Shown: positions 16,267 through 24,749 of the stretch, piece by piece
Layout: each line of letters opens with the position of its first letter
Numbering within the stretch: the first letter of the stretch is position 1
From: Pseudomonas guariconensis
GTDB taxonomy: Bacteria > Pseudomonadota > Gammaproteobacteria > Pseudomonadales > Pseudomonadaceae
Direction of reading: 5' to 3'
Assembly (NCBI RefSeq): GCF_024127895.1
Contig: NZ_JAMYBK010000034.1
Coordinates: 1-46,466, forward strand
Length of the DNA: 46,466 bases
Position numbers and translations under genes: made by a program
The notes under the pieces: generated by a model
The model's input: the letters and a program-made list of their open reading frames with translations, nothing else
Database searches by the model: none
What the model was told of the DNA's origin: nothing

Positions 16267-17157
16267 ATGAGCCGATACAGCCGTCACCTGCCCCCGCTGG
16301 ATACCTTGATCGCCTTCGAGGCCGTGGCCCGCACCGGCAGCTTCACCCGTGCCGCCGGCGAGCTGTACCTGACCCAGAGCGCGGTGAGCAAGCAGATCCG
16401 CCTGCTGGAGGATCACCTCGCCACCCAGCTGTTCGAACGGCGTGCCCGCGGTATCAGCCTGACCAGCGCCGGCGAGCATTTCCATGGCTTCGTCGAGCCC
16501 ATGCTCGACAAGCTGCTGGCCAACGTGCAGCGCCTCAAGAGCGGCCATGGCGACCGCCATGTCAGTGTCATCTGCACCCATGCCGTGGCGCAGTACTGGT
16601 TGTTTCCACGGCTGCTGCGCTTCAACGAGCAGCATCCGGGGCTGACGGTGAACATCCATGCCAGCAACGACATCAACGAGAGCCTGATCGCCGACTACGA
16701 CTTCGGCATTCTCTATGGGCATGGCCGCTGGCGCTCGTTGCAGGCGAGCAAGCTGTTCGACGAGGTGATCTTCCCCATCGCCAGCACCCGCCAGGACCTG
16801 GGCAGCATCGACAGCCTCGCCGACCTGCAGGCGCTGCCACTGATCCAGCTCGACGCCTCGGCCTGGAACTGCCTGGACTGGCACGACTGGTTCGGCCATT
16901 TCGGCGTGCGCTACCAGGCACCGGCCGATGCCCTGACCTTCAACCAGGTCAACCTGGTGTTCGATGCGGTGATGCAGGGCATGGGCGTGGGGCTGGGCTG
17001 GGAGTCGATGGCTCGCGAGCGCATCAACGCCGGCCTGATCCGGCCGGTGTCGGACTTCGTGGTGCGCACGGGCCAGGCCGACTACCTGGTGCACGACCGC
17101 CAGACACTGCCCTCGCCCGCCGCCCAGGTGTTCGCCGAATGGCTGCTGCAGGCCTGA
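16267..17157 (+). CDS. LysR-family transcriptional regulator (GcvA-like)
   Basis: A 296-residue LysR regulator of normal length. The N-terminal HTH spans roughly residues 10-65: LDTLIAFEAVARTGSFTRAA, LYLTQSAVSKQIRLLEDHL and LFERRARGISLT. A periplasmic-binding-like effector domain follows. The LPPLDTLIAFEAVARTGSFT start and the second-half layout resemble the GcvA/AmpR subgroup. ATG at 16267 gives the usual MSRYSRHLPPLD N-terminus. It is divergent from the EamA exporter gene; binding in the 143-bp shared region is the natural expectation. The inducer is unknown. Confidence 0.9.
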   Translation: MSRYSRHLPPLDTLIAFEAVARTGSFTRAAGELYLTQSAVSKQIRLLEDHLATQLFERRARGISLTSAGEHFHGFVEPMLDKLLANVQRLKSGHGDRHVSVICTHAVAQYWLFPRLLRFNEQHPGLTVNIHASNDINESLIADYDFGILYGHGRWRSLQASKLFDEVIFPIASTRQDLGSIDSLADLQALPLIQLDASAWNCLDWHDWFGHFGVRYQAPADALTFNQVNLVFDAVMQGMGVGLGWESMARERINAGLIRPVSDFVVRTGQADYLVHDRQTLPSPAAQVFAEWLLQA

Positions 17158-17167
17158 AGCAGAACGC

Positions 17168-17575
17168 CTAGCCGAGCTGGTCGAAGGCTTGCTGCCCGGT
17201 CAGCTCCTGGGTCTGGTTGGCGAAGCAGTACCAGGCGGGTTTCTCCTCGACGAAGATCTGCAGGTCGAAGTCCCAGGCTTGCTCGCCGTCCAGCAAGCCG
17301 ACCGGGACGGCATAGAAGTCGTTGGCCTTGAGGCGGTAGTACAGGTGCGTGCCGCACTGGCCGCAGAAGCCGCGCTGGGCCCAGTCGGAGGAGTCGTAGA
17401 CGCTCGGGGCACGGCCTTGGATCGTCGGCGGCTGGCTGCAGTGCACCACCAGCAGGGGGCCGCCGGTCCACTTGCGGCACATGCTGCAGTGGCAGGCGCT
17501 GATGTGGGTGTTGTCCACGGTGACGCTCAGTTGGGTGGCGCCGCAAAGGCAGGTGCCTTGTTTTTCCAGAGGCAT
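17168..17575 (-). CDS. GFA-family (glutathione-dependent formaldehyde-activating enzyme-like) zinc protein
   Basis: A 135-residue cytosolic protein of the GFA/CENP-V fold. It shows the zinc-binding cysteines in order: CLC (C9, C11), ACHCSMCRKW (C28, C30, C33) and GFCGQCGTHLYY (C71, C74). Family members bind zinc and were named for glutathione-formaldehyde adduct formation, but most bacterial members have no proven reaction. It is convergent with the LysR gene (10-bp gap) and downstream of the PhzF-family gene on the same strand, with a 72-bp gap. The function is unassigned. Confidence 0.85.
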   Translation of the reverse strand: MPLEKQGTCLCGATQLSVTVDNTHISACHCSMCRKWTGGPLLVVHCSQPPTIQGRAPSVYDSSDWAQRGFCGQCGTHLYYRLKANDFYAVPVGLLDGEQAWDFDLQIFVEEKPAWYCFANQTQELTGQQAFDQLG

Positions 17576-17647
17576 GGCGTGGGCTCCTGTGCGAGGGGTC
17601 AGGGATTGGCAAGTATAGCGGTGGCGGTGCCGCCCCCTTCGCGGCGG

Positions 17648-18436
17648 TCAGAGAAACACGGTCCCCCGCAGGTACAGCGCCCCACGCCCGCTGATGATCA
17701 CCCGCCCATTGCCCGGCACCTCGCACTGCAACTGCCCCTTGCGTGCCCCGCCCTGCTCGCAGCTCAGGCTGCGCTTGCCCAGACGCTCGGCCCAGTAGGG
17801 CGCCAGCGAGGTGTGCGCCGATCCCGTCACCGGGTCTTCGTTCACGCCCACGCGCGGCCCGAACCAGCGGGTGACGAAGTCGAAGCCACGGCCCGGCGCG
17901 GTCACGGCGATGCCACGCACATCGAAGGCCGCCAGCGCGGCGAAGTCCGGCGCCAGGGTCTCGATCAACGCGGCGTCGTCGATCACCAGCACATAGTCGT
18001 CCGTACGGTACAGCGCGCGCGCCTCGCTCAGGCCCAGCGCCTCCAGCAGCTGGGCGGGGATGTCCACCGCCTGCGGTTGCTTGGCCGGGAAATCCATGGC
18101 CAGCAGGCCATCGGCACCACGGCTCACACGCAGCTCGCCACTGCGGGTATTGAAGCGCAGCACCTGGGCCTGCTCGCCCAGTTGCTCGAACAGTACCCAG
18201 GCCGCAGCCAGGGTGGCGTGGCCGCACAGGTCCACCTCCACCGCCGGCGTGAACCAGCGCAGGTCGAAGGTTTCACAATTGCGCACGATGTAGGCGGTTT
18301 CGGAAAGGTTGTTCTCTTCGGCGATGCGCTGCAGGAGCGCGTCCGGCAGCCAGCTTTGCAGCGGGATCACAGCGGCCGGGTTGCCGCCGAAGGGATTGGC
18401 CGAGAAGGCATCGACCTGGAACATCTCGAGTTGCAT
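17648..18436 (-). CDS. PhzF-family isomerase/epimerase
   Basis: A 262-residue protein with the two-fold diaminopimelate-epimerase-like fold of PhzF. Visible signatures are VDAFSANPFGGNPAAVI, the catalytic Glu46 in NNLSETAYIV, LRWFTPAVEVDLCGHATLAA and the later RWFGPRVGVNEDPVTGSAHT. PhzF of phenazine synthesis isomerises trans-2,3-dihydro-3-hydroxyanthranilate, but this gene is isolated from any phz cluster, so a different small-molecule isomerase role is expected. It follows the D-hydroxyacid dehydrogenase gene with a 28-bp gap and is likely in the same transcript. Confidence 0.9.
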   Translation of the reverse strand: MQLEMFQVDAFSANPFGGNPAAVIPLQSWLPDALLQRIAEENNLSETAYIVRNCETFDLRWFTPAVEVDLCGHATLAAAWVLFEQLGEQAQVLRFNTRSGELRVSRGADGLLAMDFPAKQPQAVDIPAQLLEALGLSEARALYRTDDYVLVIDDAALIETLAPDFAALAAFDVRGIAVTAPGRGFDFVTRWFGPRVGVNEDPVTGSAHTSLAPYWAERLGKRSLSCEQGGARKGQLQCEVPGNGRVIISGRGALYLRGTVFL

Positions 18437-18464
18437 GCAAAAGCTCCTGATGCTGAAAGAGGGC

Positions 18465-19403
18465 TCAGTGACGCACGGGGGTCAAAACCGGCTCGCCGGC
18501 GAAGAACGCCTGCAGGTTGCGCAGAACCAAGGTCACGGTGTCGCGTGCCGCTTCTGGCGACTGGCCGGCCACATGCGGCGTGAGCACGGTGTTGCCGAGG
18601 GATTTCAACGCGTCGGGAACCGCAGGCTCGTCATCGAACACATCCAGCGCCGCCCCGGCGATCACCCCCTGGCGCAGCGCCTCGACCAAGGCCTGGGTAT
18701 CGACCACGCTGGCCCGCGCGATATTGACCAGGTAGCCCTCGGCGCCCAGAGCCTCGAGCACCTGCCCATCGACCAGGTGGTGGGTGCCGGCACCGCCTGG
18801 CGTGGCCACCACCAGGATGTCCACGGCCTCGGCCAGGTGCAGCGCGGTGTCGTACCAGGTGTACGGGACATCCTGGCGCGGGGTGCGGCTGTGGTAGCTG
18901 ACGTTCATGTCGAAGCCTTGGGCCGCCCGCTTGGCGATGGCCAGGCCGACCGCACCGAGACCGAGGATGCCCAGGCGCTTGCCGCTCACCGAGGGGCTGA
19001 TGACCCGGTTCCACTCGCCCCGGCGGGTACTGGCATCGGCCCGCGGGATGTCGCGCAGCAGAGCCAGCAGGATGGCCATGGCGTGGTCGGCCACCGCCGG
19101 CGCGTTGGCACCGGCGCCGTTGGTCACCGTGATGCCACGGGCAGCGGCGGCAGCCAGGTCGACCTGCTCGTAGCCAGCACCGATCACGCAGATGATCTGC
19201 AACTTCGGCAAGGCCTCGATCTCGGCAGCGGTCAGGCCCAGCGGCCCACGGGTGAGCACGGCGTCGATCTCGCCGGCGTGGCGGACGATGGCGTCGGCGC
19301 GCAGTTGCGGTGAGGGTGCGCGGATCAGGCGATAACCGGCCTGCTCCAGCAGCGGTAGGTAGTCGTCGACGGTTTCCACCAGCACCAGGACGGTCTTGCT
19401 CAT
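18465..19403 (-). CDS. D-isomer-specific 2-hydroxyacid dehydrogenase
   Basis: A 312-residue NAD(P)H-dependent reductase of the GhrB/2-ketogluconate or hydroxypyruvate reductase group. It interconverts 2-oxo and D-2-hydroxy acids. The Rossmann loop GILGLGAVGLAIAKRA (GxGxxG near 148-153) is followed by HSRTPR, where Arg suggests NADPH preference. The catalytic trio is Arg230 in NIARASVVD, Glu259 in DVFDDEP and His277 in LTPHVAG. Length is standard. It appears to be first in a unit with the PhzF and GFA genes. A glyoxylate or hydroxypyruvate substrate would fit the left-end pathway but is not shown. Confidence 0.9.
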   Translation of the reverse strand: MSKTVLVLVETVDDYLPLLEQAGYRLIRAPSPQLRADAIVRHAGEIDAVLTRGPLGLTAAEIEALPKLQIICVIGAGYEQVDLAAAAARGITVTNGAGANAPAVADHAMAILLALLRDIPRADASTRRGEWNRVISPSVSGKRLGILGLGAVGLAIAKRAAQGFDMNVSYHSRTPRQDVPYTWYDTALHLAEAVDILVVATPGGAGTHHLVDGQVLEALGAEGYLVNIARASVVDTQALVEALRQGVIAGAALDVFDDEPAVPDALKSLGNTVLTPHVAGQSPEAARDTVTLVLRNLQAFFAGEPVLTPVRH

Positions 19404-19467
19404 GCCACCTCCGGATCAATACGAAGGGGCATTATGCGCGGGCGCTGTGTTGGGGGCTAGTTGATCT

Positions 19468-19486
19468 GGGGCCGCTTCGCGGCCCC
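19468..19486. terminator. GC-rich hairpin after the ccm-lipoprotein operon
   Basis: GGGGCCGC-TTC-GCGGCCCC is a perfect 8-bp stem with a 3-nt loop. It lies between the lipoprotein stop (19510) and the dehydrogenase start (19403). The sequence is the same TCTGGGGCCGCTTCGCGGCCCC type that flanks the REP pair at 3.0 kb. It is a good candidate for the end of the ccm transcript, though without a T-tract. Confidence 0.5.
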
Positions 19487-19509
19487 TGCGAAAGTGAAGC
19501 TGACGAGCC

Positions 19510-19929
19510 CTATTGCGCAAACGCTCGCCCAAGGCCGCCCGGCACGCCACTGCTGTCGGTCTCCTGCCAGGGCCCGTCCGGGCTCAGCGACCAGCTCCAG
19601 CCGTCGTTCCAGCGGTAGTAGGTACGCTGGCGGTAGAAGGTGTTGGGCTTCTTCTCCAGCACATAGACCCCCAGCCTTGGATCCCAGTGGCTGGCACCGC
19701 CCGGTGGCGGGGCGAAGCTGGCGGAGGTGCGCGGCATGGGCTTGGGAATGGCCGCCGGCTTGTCCGGCTGGGGCGCCGGTTGCCCGCCCGGCAGCGGCTT
19801 GACCACCGGCCCCTGGCGCGGCGGCACGGTCTCGATCGGGGGCGCCGGTCGCTCGACAGGCTCGCGCACCGTACACGCGGACAGCCCCAGGGCCAGGGTG
19901 ATCAGGGTCAGGCGGACGGTGCTGTTCAT
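19510..19929 (-). CDS. Small proline-rich lipoprotein, unknown function
   Basis: A 139-residue protein with a lipoprotein signal peptide: a hydrophobic LTLITLALGLSAC ending in a lipobox (Cys19). A proline-rich tether (PAPPIETVPPRQ ... PQPDKPAAIPKPMP) leads to a short Trp/Tyr-rich C-terminal region with SHWDPRLGVYVLE, TYYRWNDGWSW and SPDGPW. I do not recognise a named family. It starts 11 bp after ccmI on the same strand, so it is probably the last gene of the ccm operon, but a role in cytochrome maturation is only suggested by position. It is probably anchored in the outer membrane, as residue +2 is Thr. Confidence 0.75.
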   Translation of the reverse strand: MNSTVRLTLITLALGLSACTVREPVERPAPPIETVPPRQGPVVKPLPGGQPAPQPDKPAAIPKPMPRTSASFAPPPGGASHWDPRLGVYVLEKKPNTFYRQRTYYRWNDGWSWSLSPDGPWQETDSSGVPGGLGRAFAQ

Positions 19930-19940
19930 GGATCGCTCTC

Positions 19941-21137
19941 TTACGAATCAGGGCTGTCGATGGTCAGGTGCTGGGCGGCCTGGGTACGGGTAGACAACGG
20001 CGCGCTCTGGCCGATCCACTCGCCCCGGGTCGGTTGGCCGGCGCGCGAGACGCGCGCCACCAGTTGGACTTCGGCGAAGTCCGACAGTTTCATCTGCGGC
20101 ATCATCGCATCGGCATCGGAGAGTTCCACCTCGATCGGCAACTGGGCCACGGTCACCCGCTTGGCCGCCACCGGCATGGGCGGGCCGTTGCTGGCCCGCG
20201 CGAAGATGAACACCGTGTCGTCAGGCTTGACCTTGTCCTTGAGGGCCGCCGCCAGTTCCACCCGCACCTTCAGGCGTGCGACCACTGGCGCGGCGGAGGG
20301 CTTGCCAGCGGCGGCCTCGAGCCTCTCGGCGGCGCGGTCGATGCCCCCCTGCAGGGCGGCGCGCGAGGCATCGCCCTCGGGCAACTGGGCCAGCAGGCGC
20401 TGCCAGAAGTCGATCGCTTCCTGGTAGCGCTCCCCCTCGAAGGCAGCGATGCCGCGCAGGCCGAGGCTGGTGACCTCCTTGGGGTCGGCTGCGAGGGCTT
20501 CGTCGGTCAGCGCCTGCAACTGCGGGCTCCACTGCTTGCCGGCGGCGAAATACAGGGCCTGGGCCCACTGCCCGAGCAACTCGGGCTGGCGCCCGGCCAG
20601 GGCCACCGCACGCTCGAAGGCCTTGGCCGCGTCCGCCGGGCGCTGCTCGGACATATAGGCACGGCCTAGGAAGTACAGCCCCTCGGCCGAGTCCGGTTGG
20701 GCCTGGACGGCGCGCTCCAGGCGCGTGGTCATTTCTTCCATCGACTGCGGCGCCTGGGCGAACTCGCGGGTGAGCTCGACCTTGTCGGCGGCACCGAAGT
20801 GCAGGTACAGCCCCAGGGCCATGACTGGCACCAGCACCGCCGCCAGCAGCGGCAGGGTCTTGCCCAGGTGCCCCTGGCGCGGCGCCTCGGCACCCTCGGT
20901 ATCGGCCAGCAGTTCGCGCGCCGCCTCGTCGCGGCCCTTGGCCAATTGCTCGGCATCCAGCACACCCGCTTCCTGCTGGGCGGTGAGCTCGGCGATGCGC
21001 TCCTGGTACAGAGCGACGTTGAGGGCGGTGCGGTCTTCTTCCTCCTGCTGGCGACGACGCCCGCGCAGGATAGGGATCAGCAAGAAACCGAGGGCAGCGA
21101 GCAGCAGCAGGCCCGCGCTAAGCCAGAAATCAATCAT
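19941..21137 (-). CDS. ccmI: Cytochrome c maturation protein CcmI (CycH)
   Basis: A 398-residue inner-membrane apocytochrome c chaperone. It has two N-terminal TM helices (FWLSAGLLLLAALGFLLIPI and a second near residues 95-115, LPLLAAVLVPVMALGLYL) separated by a cytoplasmic loop with a Glu/Gln-rich coiled coil. A periplasmic TPR region follows (GLYFLGRAYMSEQRPADAAK and similar). The C-terminal domain binds the apocytochrome c tail. Its start overlaps the ccmH stop by 8 bp. With CcmF and CcmH it forms the heme ligation complex. Confidence 0.93.
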   Translation of the reverse strand: MIDFWLSAGLLLLAALGFLLIPILRGRRRQQEEEDRTALNVALYQERIAELTAQQEAGVLDAEQLAKGRDEAARELLADTEGAEAPRQGHLGKTLPLLAAVLVPVMALGLYLHFGAADKVELTREFAQAPQSMEEMTTRLERAVQAQPDSAEGLYFLGRAYMSEQRPADAAKAFERAVALAGRQPELLGQWAQALYFAAGKQWSPQLQALTDEALAADPKEVTSLGLRGIAAFEGERYQEAIDFWQRLLAQLPEGDASRAALQGGIDRAAERLEAAAGKPSAAPVVARLKVRVELAAALKDKVKPDDTVFIFARASNGPPMPVAAKRVTVAQLPIEVELSDADAMMPQMKLSDFAEVQLVARVSRAGQPTRGEWIGQSAPLSTRTQAAQHLTIDSPDS

Positions 21138-21606
21138 GGGTATTTTCTTTATCCAGCAATTTGGCGAGACGCTCGCGTTCTTCGGCAGACAGCTCCTCGG
21201 TGCCGCCCCCCCCCTGGGCGCGACGACGGCGCACGATCAGCGCCAGCACCACGAAACCACCGGCCAGCAGGATGCCCGGTCCGAACCACAGCAACCAGGT
21301 GCGCCCGCTGAGCGCCGGCTTGTAGCGCACGAAGTCACCGTAGCGGTCGACCATGAAATCGACGATCTGCTGGTTGCTCTTGCCTTCGCCGAGCATGCGG
21401 AAGATCTCCCGGCGCAGGTCGGCGGCGATCGGCGCGTTGGAGTCGGCGATGTCCTGGTTCTGGCACTTCGGGCAGCGCAGCTCCTTGGTCAGTTGCTGGT
21501 AGCGCTCGCGCTCGGCGTCGTCGCGGAACTGGTAGGTGTCGATGGCCGCCTGGGCCATGCCGGCCAGGCTCACGCCCAGCACGGCGGCTGCCAGCCAGCG
21601 CCTCAT
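21130..21606 (-). CDS. ccmH: Cytochrome c maturation protein CcmH (CycL)
   Basis: A 158-residue membrane-anchored thioredoxin-like oxidoreductase. A signal sequence (MRRWLAAAVLGVSLAGMAQA) is followed by the redox motif LRCPKCQNQ with C45 and C48. A helical domain follows (EIFRMLGEGKSNQQIVDFMV), then one TM helix (WLLWFGPGILLAGGFVVLAL) and a charged cytoplasmic tail. It reduces the CXXCH cysteines of apocytochrome c before heme attachment. Its ATG overlaps the stop of ccmG by 4 bp and its end overlaps ccmI, so expression is tightly coupled. Confidence 0.94.
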   Translation of the reverse strand: MRRWLAAAVLGVSLAGMAQAAIDTYQFRDDAERERYQQLTKELRCPKCQNQDIADSNAPIAADLRREIFRMLGEGKSNQQIVDFMVDRYGDFVRYKPALSGRTWLLWFGPGILLAGGFVVLALIVRRRRAQGGGGTEELSAEERERLAKLLDKENTHD

Positions 21607-22139
21607 GGCCTGGCCTCGTCGACCAGCCCCTGGTACAGCGGCGCCAGTTGCTCGCGCCACACCGTGGCGTCGACGATACCCACGTGCTTGTAGCGGATGA
21701 TGCCCTTGGCATCGATCAAGAAGGTCTCCGGCGCGCCGTACACGCCCAGGTCCACGCCCAGGGTGCCCTGCTCGTCGCGGATGTCCAACTGGTAGGGGTT
21801 GTGGAACTCGGCCAGCCATTTCAGCGCGGCGGCGTTGTCGTCCTTGTAGTTGACCCCATGGATCACCACGCCCTGCTCGGCCAACTGGTTCAGGTACGGG
21901 TGCTCGACCTTGCACGAAGGGCACCAGGTGCCCCAGACGTTGACCAGCGCCGGGCGGCCCAGCAGGTCGGCCTGGGTCAGGGTGCGGTCGCCCTGCACCG
22001 AAGCCAGGGAGAACGCCGGGAACGGCTTGCCGATCATCGCCGAGGGCAGCTCGTCGGGTTTGAGGAACAAGCCCTTGTAGAGAAACACCGCCACCAGCAG
22101 GAACAGCGCCAGCGGCAACACCATGATCCAACGCTTCAT
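21603..22139 (-). CDS. ccmG: Thiol:disulfide interchange protein CcmG (DsbE)
   Basis: A 178-residue periplasmic thioredoxin-like protein tethered by an N-terminal helix (WIMVLPLALFLLVAVFLYKG). The active site is VWGTWCPSCKVEHP with C73 and C76. The acidic, specific CcmG features lie downstream (YGAPETFLIDAKGIIRYKHVG). It passes reducing equivalents from DsbD to CcmH and apocytochrome c. It overlaps ccmF and ccmH by 4 bp each. Length is as expected for the family. Confidence 0.95.
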   Translation of the reverse strand: MKRWIMVLPLALFLLVAVFLYKGLFLKPDELPSAMIGKPFPAFSLASVQGDRTLTQADLLGRPALVNVWGTWCPSCKVEHPYLNQLAEQGVVIHGVNYKDDNAAALKWLAEFHNPYQLDIRDEQGTLGVDLGVYGAPETFLIDAKGIIRYKHVGIVDATVWREQLAPLYQGLVDEARP

Positions 22140-24124
22140 GCAGTCGCTCCAGACATGCCCAGGACATCACGTACCCGGGCCTTGACCTTGACGCGATAGC
22201 GCCGGTCGAAGGCCGCCAGGAAGCCGCCCAGCGCGGTCAGCAGACCGCCCAGCCAGATCCAGCGGACATAAGGCTTGATATGCACCCGTACCGCCCAGGC
22301 GCCGTTCTCCAGGGGCTCGCCCAGGGCGACGTAGAGATCGCGGGTGAAACCGGCATCGATGCCGGCCTCGGTCATCATCGATTGCTGCACGGTGTACAGG
22401 CGCTTCTCCGGGTGCAACGTGGTCACCTCGCGCCCCTCGCGGGAGACGACGATGGTGCCTTTGTCGGAGATGAAGTTGGGGCCCTCGAAGTGCTTGGCGC
22501 CTTCGAACAGGAAGTGGTACCCGCCCAGCTCCACGCTCTCGCCCGGGGCCATGCGCAGGTCGCGCTCGGCACTGTTGTTGCTCGACAGCACCACGCCCAG
22601 GGCGCATACCGCCAGGCCCAGGTGCGCCAGGTGCATGCCCCAGTAGCTGCGCGGCAGGCCATGCAAGCCCTTGGCCAGGCCCTTGTGGCGGGTCTTGTCG
22701 AGGATGTCGCGCAGGCCGCCGAACACCACCCAGGCGGCCAGGGCGAAGACCGTCAGGGCCGGCCAGTCGAAGTCGTCGACGATCAGCCCGGCGACTGGCG
22801 CCAGGATCGCGCTGCCGATCAGTACCGGGGTCAGCATGCCCAGCAGCCACTTGCCAGGGGTGTCCTTCCAGCGCACCAGCACGCCGATGCCCAGCACCAC
22901 CATCAGCAGTGCCATCAGCGGCAGGAACAGGGCATCGAAGTAAGGCGGGCCGACCGACAGCTTGGCGCCGGTCAGGGCATCGAGCACCAGCGGGTAGAGG
23001 GTGCCCAGCAGGATCATCGAGGCGGCCACCACCAGCACCAGGTTGTTGGCCAGCAGCAGCGTCTCCCGCGACCACAGGGCGAAGCCCACCTGGCTCTTGA
23101 CCACCGGTGCGCGCAGGGCGAACAGGGTCAGCGAACCGCCGACCACGAACAGCAGGAAGATCAGGATGAACACCCCGCGCGAGGGGTCGGAGGCAAAGGC
23201 ATGCACCGAGGTCAGCACCCCGGAACGGACCAGGAAGGTGCCCAGCAGGCTCAGGGAGAACGCGGCGATGGCCAGCAGCACCGTCCAGCTCTTGAACACC
23301 CCGCGCTTCTCGGTGACCGCCAGCGAGTGGATCAGCGCCGTGCCCACCAGCCAGGGCATGAACGAGGCGTTCTCCACCGGGTCCCAGAACCACCAGCCTC
23401 CCCAGCCCAGCTCGTAGTAGGCCCACCAGGAGCCCAGGGTGATGCCCACGCCGAGGAAGGCCCAGGCGACGATGGTCCAGGGCCGCGACCAGCGTGCCCA
23501 GGCCGCGTCCAAACGCCCGCCCAGCAGCGCGGCGATGGCGAAGGCGAAGGCCACCGAGAAGCCCACGTAGCCCATGTACAGCATGGGCGGGTGGACGATC
23601 AGGCCGAAGTCCTGCAGCAATGGGTTGAGGTCGCGCCCATCGGTGGGCACCTGGGGCAGCAGGCGCGCGAAGGGGTTGGAGGTGATGATCAGGAACGACA
23701 GGAAGCCCACGCTGATCATGCCCATCACCGCCAGCACGCGGGCCAGCATCACCTGCGGCAACTGGCGCGAGAACACCGAGACGGCCAGGGTCCAGCCGCC
23801 GAGGATCAATGCCCAGAGCAGCAACGAGCCCTCGTGGGCGCCCCATACGGCGCTGAACTTGTAGTACCAGGGCAAGGCACTGTTGGAGTTGCTGGCGACG
23901 TAGTCGACCGAGAAGTTGTCGGTCAGGAAGGCGTGGGTCAGGCAGGCGAAGGCGAAGGCGAGGAAGGTGAACTGCCCCCACGCCGCCGGCCGCGCCAGGC
24001 CCATCCACAGGCGGTCGCCGCGCCAGGCGCCGAGCAGCGGCACGGACGCCTGGACCACGGCGAAGCAGATCGCCAGGATCAGCGCCAGCTGACCCAGTTC
24101 GGGAATCACCAGGGCCGCGTTCAT
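22136..24124 (-). CDS. ccmF: Cytochrome c heme lyase subunit CcmF
   Basis: A 662-residue polytopic inner-membrane protein of usual length with about 15 TM helices. The tryptophan-rich heme-handling motif LGWGGWWFWDPVENASFMPW lies near residues 240-260, and conserved periplasmic His residues flank it (WGAHEGSLLLWAL; LIHSLAVTEKRG). A large periplasmic domain near the C-terminus includes SSNNSAERDLRMAPGE. It receives heme from holo-CcmE and ligates it to apocytochrome c. It overlaps ccmE and ccmG by 4 bp each. Confidence 0.96.
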   Translation of the reverse strand: MNAALVIPELGQLALILAICFAVVQASVPLLGAWRGDRLWMGLARPAAWGQFTFLAFAFACLTHAFLTDNFSVDYVASNSNSALPWYYKFSAVWGAHEGSLLLWALILGGWTLAVSVFSRQLPQVMLARVLAVMGMISVGFLSFLIITSNPFARLLPQVPTDGRDLNPLLQDFGLIVHPPMLYMGYVGFSVAFAFAIAALLGGRLDAAWARWSRPWTIVAWAFLGVGITLGSWWAYYELGWGGWWFWDPVENASFMPWLVGTALIHSLAVTEKRGVFKSWTVLLAIAAFSLSLLGTFLVRSGVLTSVHAFASDPSRGVFILIFLLFVVGGSLTLFALRAPVVKSQVGFALWSRETLLLANNLVLVVAASMILLGTLYPLVLDALTGAKLSVGPPYFDALFLPLMALLMVVLGIGVLVRWKDTPGKWLLGMLTPVLIGSAILAPVAGLIVDDFDWPALTVFALAAWVVFGGLRDILDKTRHKGLAKGLHGLPRSYWGMHLAHLGLAVCALGVVLSSNNSAERDLRMAPGESVELGGYHFLFEGAKHFEGPNFISDKGTIVVSREGREVTTLHPEKRLYTVQQSMMTEAGIDAGFTRDLYVALGEPLENGAWAVRVHIKPYVRWIWLGGLLTALGGFLAAFDRRYRVKVKARVRDVLGMSGATA

Positions 24125-24576
24125 GGCTTGGCCTCCCCACCGGCAGCGGCCTGGCCGCGTTCCTTCAGCGCCTTGGTGACCTCCGGCGGCATGTACTTCT
24201 CATCGTGCTTGGCCAGGACCTCATCGGCCACCACCACGCCGTCGGCGTTGAGCTTGCCCAGGGCGACGATGCCCTGCCCTTCGCGGAACAGGTCCGGCAG
24301 GATGCCACGGTAGGTGATCGGCACCGACTTGTTGAAGTCGGTGACCACGAAACGCACGTCCAGCGAGTCGGCCGAGCGCTGCACCGAGCCCTGCTCGACC
24401 ATGCCGCCGGCGCGGATGCGGGTGTCCAGCGGCGCCTCGCCGTTGGCGATCTGGGTCGGGGTGTAGAACAGGTTGATGTTCTGCTGCAGGGCGCTCAGGG
24501 CGAAACCGACGGCGACGGCGACACCGACCATCAGGCCGAGGATGAGCAACAGGCGTTTCTTGCGCTGCGGATTCAC
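24121..24576 (-). CDS. ccmE: Periplasmic heme chaperone CcmE
   Basis: A 151-residue protein with one N-terminal anchor helix (LLLILGLMVGVAVAVGFALS) and a periplasmic OB-fold domain. The covalent heme-binding His124 and Tyr128 are in VLAKHDEKYMPPEV, the conserved HxxxY motif. Other features are NLFYTPTQI and ITYRGILPDLFREGQG. It takes heme from CcmC/D and delivers it to CcmF. It overlaps ccmD and ccmF by 4 bp each. Confidence 0.96.
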   Translation of the reverse strand: MNPQRKKRLLLILGLMVGVAVAVGFALSALQQNINLFYTPTQIANGEAPLDTRIRAGGMVEQGSVQRSADSLDVRFVVTDFNKSVPITYRGILPDLFREGQGIVALGKLNADGVVVADEVLAKHDEKYMPPEVTKALKERGQAAAGGEAKP

Positions 24577-24749
24577 TGGTTGTTCTCCCGGCGCAGACGG
24601 CGCGCCTCTTCTTGCAGGTAGCGACGGCGGGCCAGCAGGGGCGCGGCGACATTGAGCGCCAGCACCGCCAGGCAGATGCCATAGGCCGACCAGACGTACA
24701 GGCCATGGTGGCCCATGGCGAGAAAATCCCCGAAGGACGCGAAACTCAT
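24573..24749 (-). CDS. ccmD: Heme exporter protein CcmD
   Basis: A 58-residue protein, below the size often called automatically. The sequence starts MSFASFGDFLAMGHHGLYVW, has a single TM helix (SAYGICLAVLALNVAAPLLA) and a basic tail (RRRYLQEEARRLRRENNQ), all typical of CcmD. It stabilises the CcmC-CcmE complex and promotes release of holo-CcmE from CcmABC. It overlaps ccmC and ccmE by 4 bp. Position and size leave little doubt. Confidence 0.93.
   Translation of the reverse strand: MSFASFGDFLAMGHHGLYVWSAYGICLAVLALNVAAPLLARRRYLQEEARRLRRENNQ

Noticed and set aside
17648..18436. Phenazine biosynthesis gene
   Set aside because: PhzF-family fold only; no other phz genes in the neighbourhood.
22280..24313. 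677-codon plus-strand open frame antisense to ccmF
   Set aside because: Same reason: low-complexity His/Gln/Ala composition opposite a clear CcmF gene.
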